Source: JANNRW01 sp031401815 (GTDB taxonomy: Bacteria; Desulfobacterota; Desulfuromonadia; Geobacterales; DSM-12255). Taken from it: a stretch of 7,322 nt of DNA. The notes beneath the pieces were generated by a model. That model did not search any database and was not told where the DNA came from. It worked only from the letters and a program-made list of their open reading frames with translations. The stretch spans positions 1 to 7,322 of the forward strand of contig JANNRW010000059.1 of assembly GCA_031401815.1 (NCBI GenBank), read 5' to 3'. Shown in pieces: positions 5,402 through 7,322 of this stretch (position 1 is its first letter; each line of letters begins with the position of its first letter). A program made the position numbers and the translations under genes.

Positions 5402-5578
5402 ATTCCCCATTCACTATTCACCAATCACCGCCCCAGCTACCGCCTTTCATTTTTACTCAACATCTCAACAATTCAACATTTCAACAGCTTTTCACCCTTC
5501 GGCTCCGCTCTTACTCAACAACTCAACTCTTCAACCACTCAACGTTTTTCCTACATTCACTATTCACTATTCACTATT
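5402..5578. repeat. intergenic repeat tract D (heptamer, octamer, octamer, heptamer)
   Basis: Heptamers ATTCCCC 5402, ATTCACT 5409, ATTCACC 5416, AATCACC 5423; octamer array D1 with CAAC at 5458, 5466, 5474, 5482; linker with CTTCGGCTCCGCTCTTA; array D2 at 5516, 5524, 5532, 5540; heptamers ATTCACT at 5555, 5562, 5569. Bases 5432-5491 equal 3857-3916, and 5491-5560 match 4762-4831 at 68 of 70. The same D1-linker-D2 order returns at 7134-7227. No intact gene lies in the stretch from 5393 to 5566; the last heptamers supply the stop codon of the DUF433 remnant. Confidence 0.9.
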
Positions 5579-5698
5579 AAATGGAGTCAAAACCAGAGAG
5601 GAATGTTCAATTGTAAGTCGCGTGCCTTTAATCACAGGCTTGCCAAGCATGACCCCGGAATCAATACAAACGCGACGTAATAAAGATGTCTCTCTCAT
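5567..5698 (-). pseudogene. truncated DUF433 antitoxin-like gene
   Basis: The reading frame of 43 codons begins at the ATG at 5698, seven bases after a strong GGAGG site. It encodes RRVCIDSGVMLGKPVIKGTRLTIE at residues 8-31, written here in the order RRVCIDSGVM (8-17) and LGKPVIKGTRLTIE (18-31). The GKPxIKGTR motif is the hallmark of DUF433 proteins, normally about 75 residues and often paired with a DUF5615 PIN-like toxin. After E31 the similarity ends, and the last codons and the TAG at 5567-5569 lie inside an ATTCACT heptamer array. The C-terminal half and any toxin gene are missing. The frame extends upstream to 5812, but the strong ribosome site argues that translation began at 5698. Confidence 0.75.
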
Positions 5699-5856
5699 TT
5701 TATTTCCTCCAGCTGAGTTAATCGGAATGATTTCCTTGATATGACAACAAATCTTCGCAGCAATTTTTACCGCGACATTCACCTTATTCACCGTTGCCTT
5801 TACCCTGGTCATGGGCTACAATTTCACATCAACTGCAAATGCAAAGGAGACTGATC

Positions 5857-6048
5857 ATGTCACTATCCATAACAGCGGTCTTTGAACATGGGGTTTTTGT
5901 TCCCCAGGCTCCGGTTAATTTGCCGGAACATGCTATTGTCAGGGTGTCGCTACCTCCAACTGCCCATAAACCTGCGTCAAAACGTTTCCAGAAACTGATT
6001 GCAGAGCCTCTCCTTGTGGATAAGATACTGATGCCGTCACGGGATTGA
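5857..6048 (+). CDS. DUF104-type antitoxin without a toxin partner
   Basis: This 63-residue protein matches the start of DUF104 (AF2212-like) antitoxins: ITAVFEHGVFVPQAPVNLPE at residues 5-24, then VRVSL, a beta-hairpin similar to the AbrB-like set. The tail, FQKLIAEPLLVDKILMPSRD, looks like a PIN-toxin-binding tail that may end a few residues early. The ATG at 5857 is fixed by AGGAG at 5845-5849, seven bases upstream. Its usual partner, a PIN-domain RNase, should follow directly. Instead a repeat-like tract begins 9 bases after the stop. It may be a functional orphan, an anti-addiction module, or a remnant. Confidence 0.78.
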   Translation: MSLSITAVFEHGVFVPQAPVNLPEHAIVRVSLPPTAHKPASKRFQKLIAEPLLVDKILMPSRD

Positions 6049-6056
6049 TGAGTCAA

Positions 6057-6110
6057 TCACCCTTCACGTCTTCCCGGTTCCCGCCTTTTCGCCCCAGAAT
6101 TCCTCCCGCA
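6057..6110. repeat. short intergenic repeat tract E
   Basis: It holds TCACCCTTCACG and the linker word GGTTCCCGCCTTTTCGCCC (6076-6094), which recurs with small changes at 2972 and 6794. There is no octamer or heptamer array here, so it is a shortened form of the tracts elsewhere. Confidence 0.65.
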
Positions 6111-6139
6111 GATTACAGCCACAGACTCTCAGAAACCAG

Positions 6140-6167
6140 TTGACCTAGGCTTGAGCGTCGATATAAT
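6140..6167 (+). promoter_or_regulatory. sigma70-type promoter of the DUF4160-DUF2442 pair
   Basis: TTGACC (6140-6145, five of six consensus bases) and TATAAT (6162-6167, perfect) are 16 bases apart. This is the best promoter in the window and lies 49 bases before the DUF4160 start. Confidence 0.75.
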
Positions 6168-6216
6168 CTAACGTACAGACAATAAAAGCGAATCTGCCCG
6201 GATAAGGAGTTGATTA

Positions 6217-6477
6217 ATGCCTGAAATATCAAGATTTTACGGCATTATAATCGCAATGTTTCATGATGAACATAATCCACCTCATTTTCATGCCCGTTAC
6301 GGTGATGCCAGAATTTCAATAAGAATCAACGACCTTTCCATAATCGTCGGCTCTCTGCCACCCAGGGCACTTGGGATCGTTATGGAATGGGCATCCATTC
6401 ACCAGGAAGAGCTCATGCTCAACTGGAACAGGGCTATAAACTACAAACCTCTGGAACCGGTTGAACCATTGAAATAG
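6217..6477 (+). CDS. DUF4160 family protein
   Basis: This 86-residue protein is complete. It opens with MPEISRFYGIIIAMF and carries the family signature HNPPHFHARYG at residues 19-29, rich in histidines that could bind metal or nucleic acid. Later parts are LPPRALGIVMEWASIHQEEL (47-66) and NWNRA (69-73). The biochemical role of DUF4160 is not established; it is very often found directly beside DUF2442, and the pair is suspected of being a TA-like module. AAGGAG at 6204-6209, seven bases upstream, fixes the start. The next gene follows after 12 bases in the same direction. Confidence 0.9.
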   Translation: MPEISRFYGIIIAMFHDEHNPPHFHARYGDARISIRINDLSIIVGSLPPRALGIVMEWASIHQEELMLNWNRAINYKPLEPVEPLK

Positions 6478-6489
6478 GAGTTATAAATT

Positions 6490-6771
6490 ATGTGGCACGA
6501 CGTTATAGAGCTTAAAAAACTTGATAATTATCGTCTTGAACTTAAATTTGACAACGGACGCAAAGGAGTTGTAGATCTTGCATCTTATATTGATCGTGGC
6601 GGCGTATTCAGGCGTTTTGCAGACATGGATTACTTTAATAGCGTAGAAATAAACCGGGAACTCGGCGTACTCTGCTGGCCGGATGGAGTGGATATAGCCC
6701 CTGAGACCATTTATGAAGCTGCAATGGTTGCAGAGTGCGCTGAAGAGTATGCTGCCGAATCTAAGTCGTGA
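6490..6771 (+). CDS. DUF2442 family protein
   Basis: This 93-residue protein shows the DUF2442 pattern: a beta-rich start with LELKFDNGRKGVVDL (16-30), GGVFRRFAD (37-45), and the near-invariant WPDGVDIAPE at 63-72 followed by the helix IYEAA. AGGAG at 6476-6480, overlapping the stop of DUF4160, is its ribosome site with a nine-base spacer. Function is unknown; the fold is thought to be DNA- or protein-binding, which would suit an antitoxin role beside DUF4160. The acidic tail (ECAEEYAAESKS) could be a partner-binding segment. Repeat tract F starts about 20 bases downstream. Confidence 0.9.
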   Translation: MWHDVIELKKLDNYRLELKFDNGRKGVVDLASYIDRGGVFRRFADMDYFNSVEINRELGVLCWPDGVDIAPETIYEAAMVAECAEEYAAESKS

Positions 6772-6789
6772 CGACTGTTTTTATCGCTT

Positions 6790-7322
6790 TCCCAGTTCCC
6801 GCCTTTTCGCCCTTACTCAACAAGTCAACCACTCAACGTTTTCCCATATTCACCATTCACGTTTCACTTTTTACCCTTTTCCCAAGAGCCCAGATCCTGC
6901 CTCTCCGCCGTTCATTCATAATTCATAATTCAAAACTGTACTGCCTCTACCGCCTTTCACTAAAAATTCCGAAATTCATAATTCTTTTCTGCCTCACCGC
7001 CTCACCGCCCTGAGCCCCGAGCCTGATCCCTGTTCCCGCTTTCCCATATTCTCAACAACTCAACAATTCAACAGCTCAACGGTTTTTCACCATCCACTAT
7101 CCACCATCCACCAACCACCGCCTTCCGCTTTTCCTCAACAACTCAACAATTCAACAATTCAACAGCTTTCACCCTTCGGCTCCGCTCTTCTCAACAACTC
7201 AACTCTTCAACCACTCAACGGTTTTTCACCATCCACCATCCAGTTCCCGCCTCTGCCTTTCTGCGCCCCGAGCCCTCAGCCCCGAGCCCTGCGCCCCGAA
7301 CCCCAAGCCCTCAGCCCTGAGC
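6790..7322. repeat. large intergenic repeat tract F, running to the window end
   Basis: No gene is visible in these 530 bases. Octamer arrays: CAAC at 6818, 6826, 6834 (three units); 7053, 7061, 7069, 7077; 7136, 7144, 7152, 7160; and 7192, 7200, 7208, 7216. Heptamer runs: from 6848 (ATTCACC), from 7085 to 7119 (TTTCACC, ATCCACT, ATCCACC), and from 7224. A separate AT-rich heptamer, ATTCATA, repeats at 6914, 6921 and 6928. From 7266 eight heptamers of the CCCCGAG type run to the end in exact register. Bases 7134-7227 repeat the D1-linker-D2 order of 5456-5550 with few changes. Confidence 0.9.
7266..7321. repeat. CCCCGAG heptamer array at the right edge; eight G-runs on the minus strand
   Basis: Eight C-runs of three or four bases start at 7266, 7273, 7280, 7287, 7294, 7301, 7308 and 7315, exactly every seven bases. 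Units include CCCCGAG, CCCTCAG, CCCTGCG and CCCCGAA. The minus strand therefore has eight G-runs with loops of three or four bases, enough for two adjacent G-quadruplexes. The array may continue beyond the window. Confidence 0.9.

Noticed and set aside
5699..5812. N-terminal extension of the DUF433 frame up to 5812
   Set aside because: A strong GGAGG site seven bases before the ATG at 5698 marks the proper start. The extra 38 codons look like intergenic DNA in frame by chance, though an eroded gene piece cannot be excluded.
5829..6056. Minus-strand frame opposite the DUF104 gene
   Set aside because: It is a shadow of the DUF104 gene, which has a good ribosome site and a recognisable family start.
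6713..7013. Open reading frames at the start of repeat tract F
   Set aside because: They begin inside the DUF2442 gene or just past it and run through repeat words. No domain or ribosome site supports them.
3800..7220. Integron attC sites: ACTCAAC in the repeats fits the RYYYAAC half of an attC core
   Set aside because: The matching GTTRRRY half and the folded hairpin between are missing, the word is always in one orientation, and the genes lie on both strands. Chance fit to a short degenerate motif.
2990..7322. CRISPR array
   Set aside because: The repeat units are only 7 or 8 bases, they abut without spacers, and no cas gene is present.

Overview
The window is a dense cluster of small toxin-antitoxin (TA) genes. 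They are set in unusual, strand-polarised repeat DNA, with one larger non-TA gene: a periplasmic substrate-binding protein of an ABC importer. The genes use strong GGAGG-type ribosome sites and sigma70-like -10 boxes (TATAAT three times). The importer protein has a Gram-negative style signal peptide. This fits a Gram-negative chromosome rich in TA genes; a Desulfuromonadales/Geobacter-like bacterium or a green sulfur bacterium are guesses from general style only. There is no rRNA, tRNA, transposase, integrase or CRISPR array to fix the taxon.

Layout, left to right. 1-135 may be the tail of a gene entering from the left. 337-1039 (+) is an MntA-HepT pair. 1055-1110 is a C-rich heptamer array. 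1117-2142 (-) is the substrate-binding protein. 2208-2859 (-) is VapBC with a palindrome in front. 2972-3056 is repeat DNA. 3060-3747 (-) is a HigB-HigA pair, toxin first. 3807-4020 is repeat DNA. 4119-4738 (+) is a second, distinct MntA-HepT pair. 4760-4846 is repeat DNA. 4926-5392 (+) is an antitoxin-ParE pair. 5402-5578 is repeat DNA. 5567-5698 (-) is a DUF433 antitoxin remnant that runs into that repeat. 5857-6048 (+) is a lone DUF104 antitoxin. 6057-6110 is short repeat DNA. 6217-6771 (+) is a DUF4160-DUF2442 pair with a good promoter. 6790-7322 is more than 500 bases of repeat DNA.

The genes do not form a pathway; they look like independent cassettes. Each complete pair has its own ribosome sites, and some have their own promoter or operator-like palindrome. 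The unexpected element is the DNA between them. It is built from three word families, all in one orientation: octamer arrays with CAAC recurring every 8 bases (eight arrays have exactly four units), heptamer arrays of ATTCACC/ATTCACT, and heptamer arrays of CCCCGAG. The + strand of these tracts is nearly free of G whichever way the neighbouring genes point. Long near-identical copies (a perfect 60-base match, and a 68/70 match) lie as direct repeats on either side of TA cassettes. At one end the repeat has replaced the 3' half of an antitoxin gene. I infer that this repeat DNA is a substrate for recombination that shuffles, removes or erodes TA cassettes. A second possible role, termination or insulation of transcription by C-rich, G-poor RNA, is also open.
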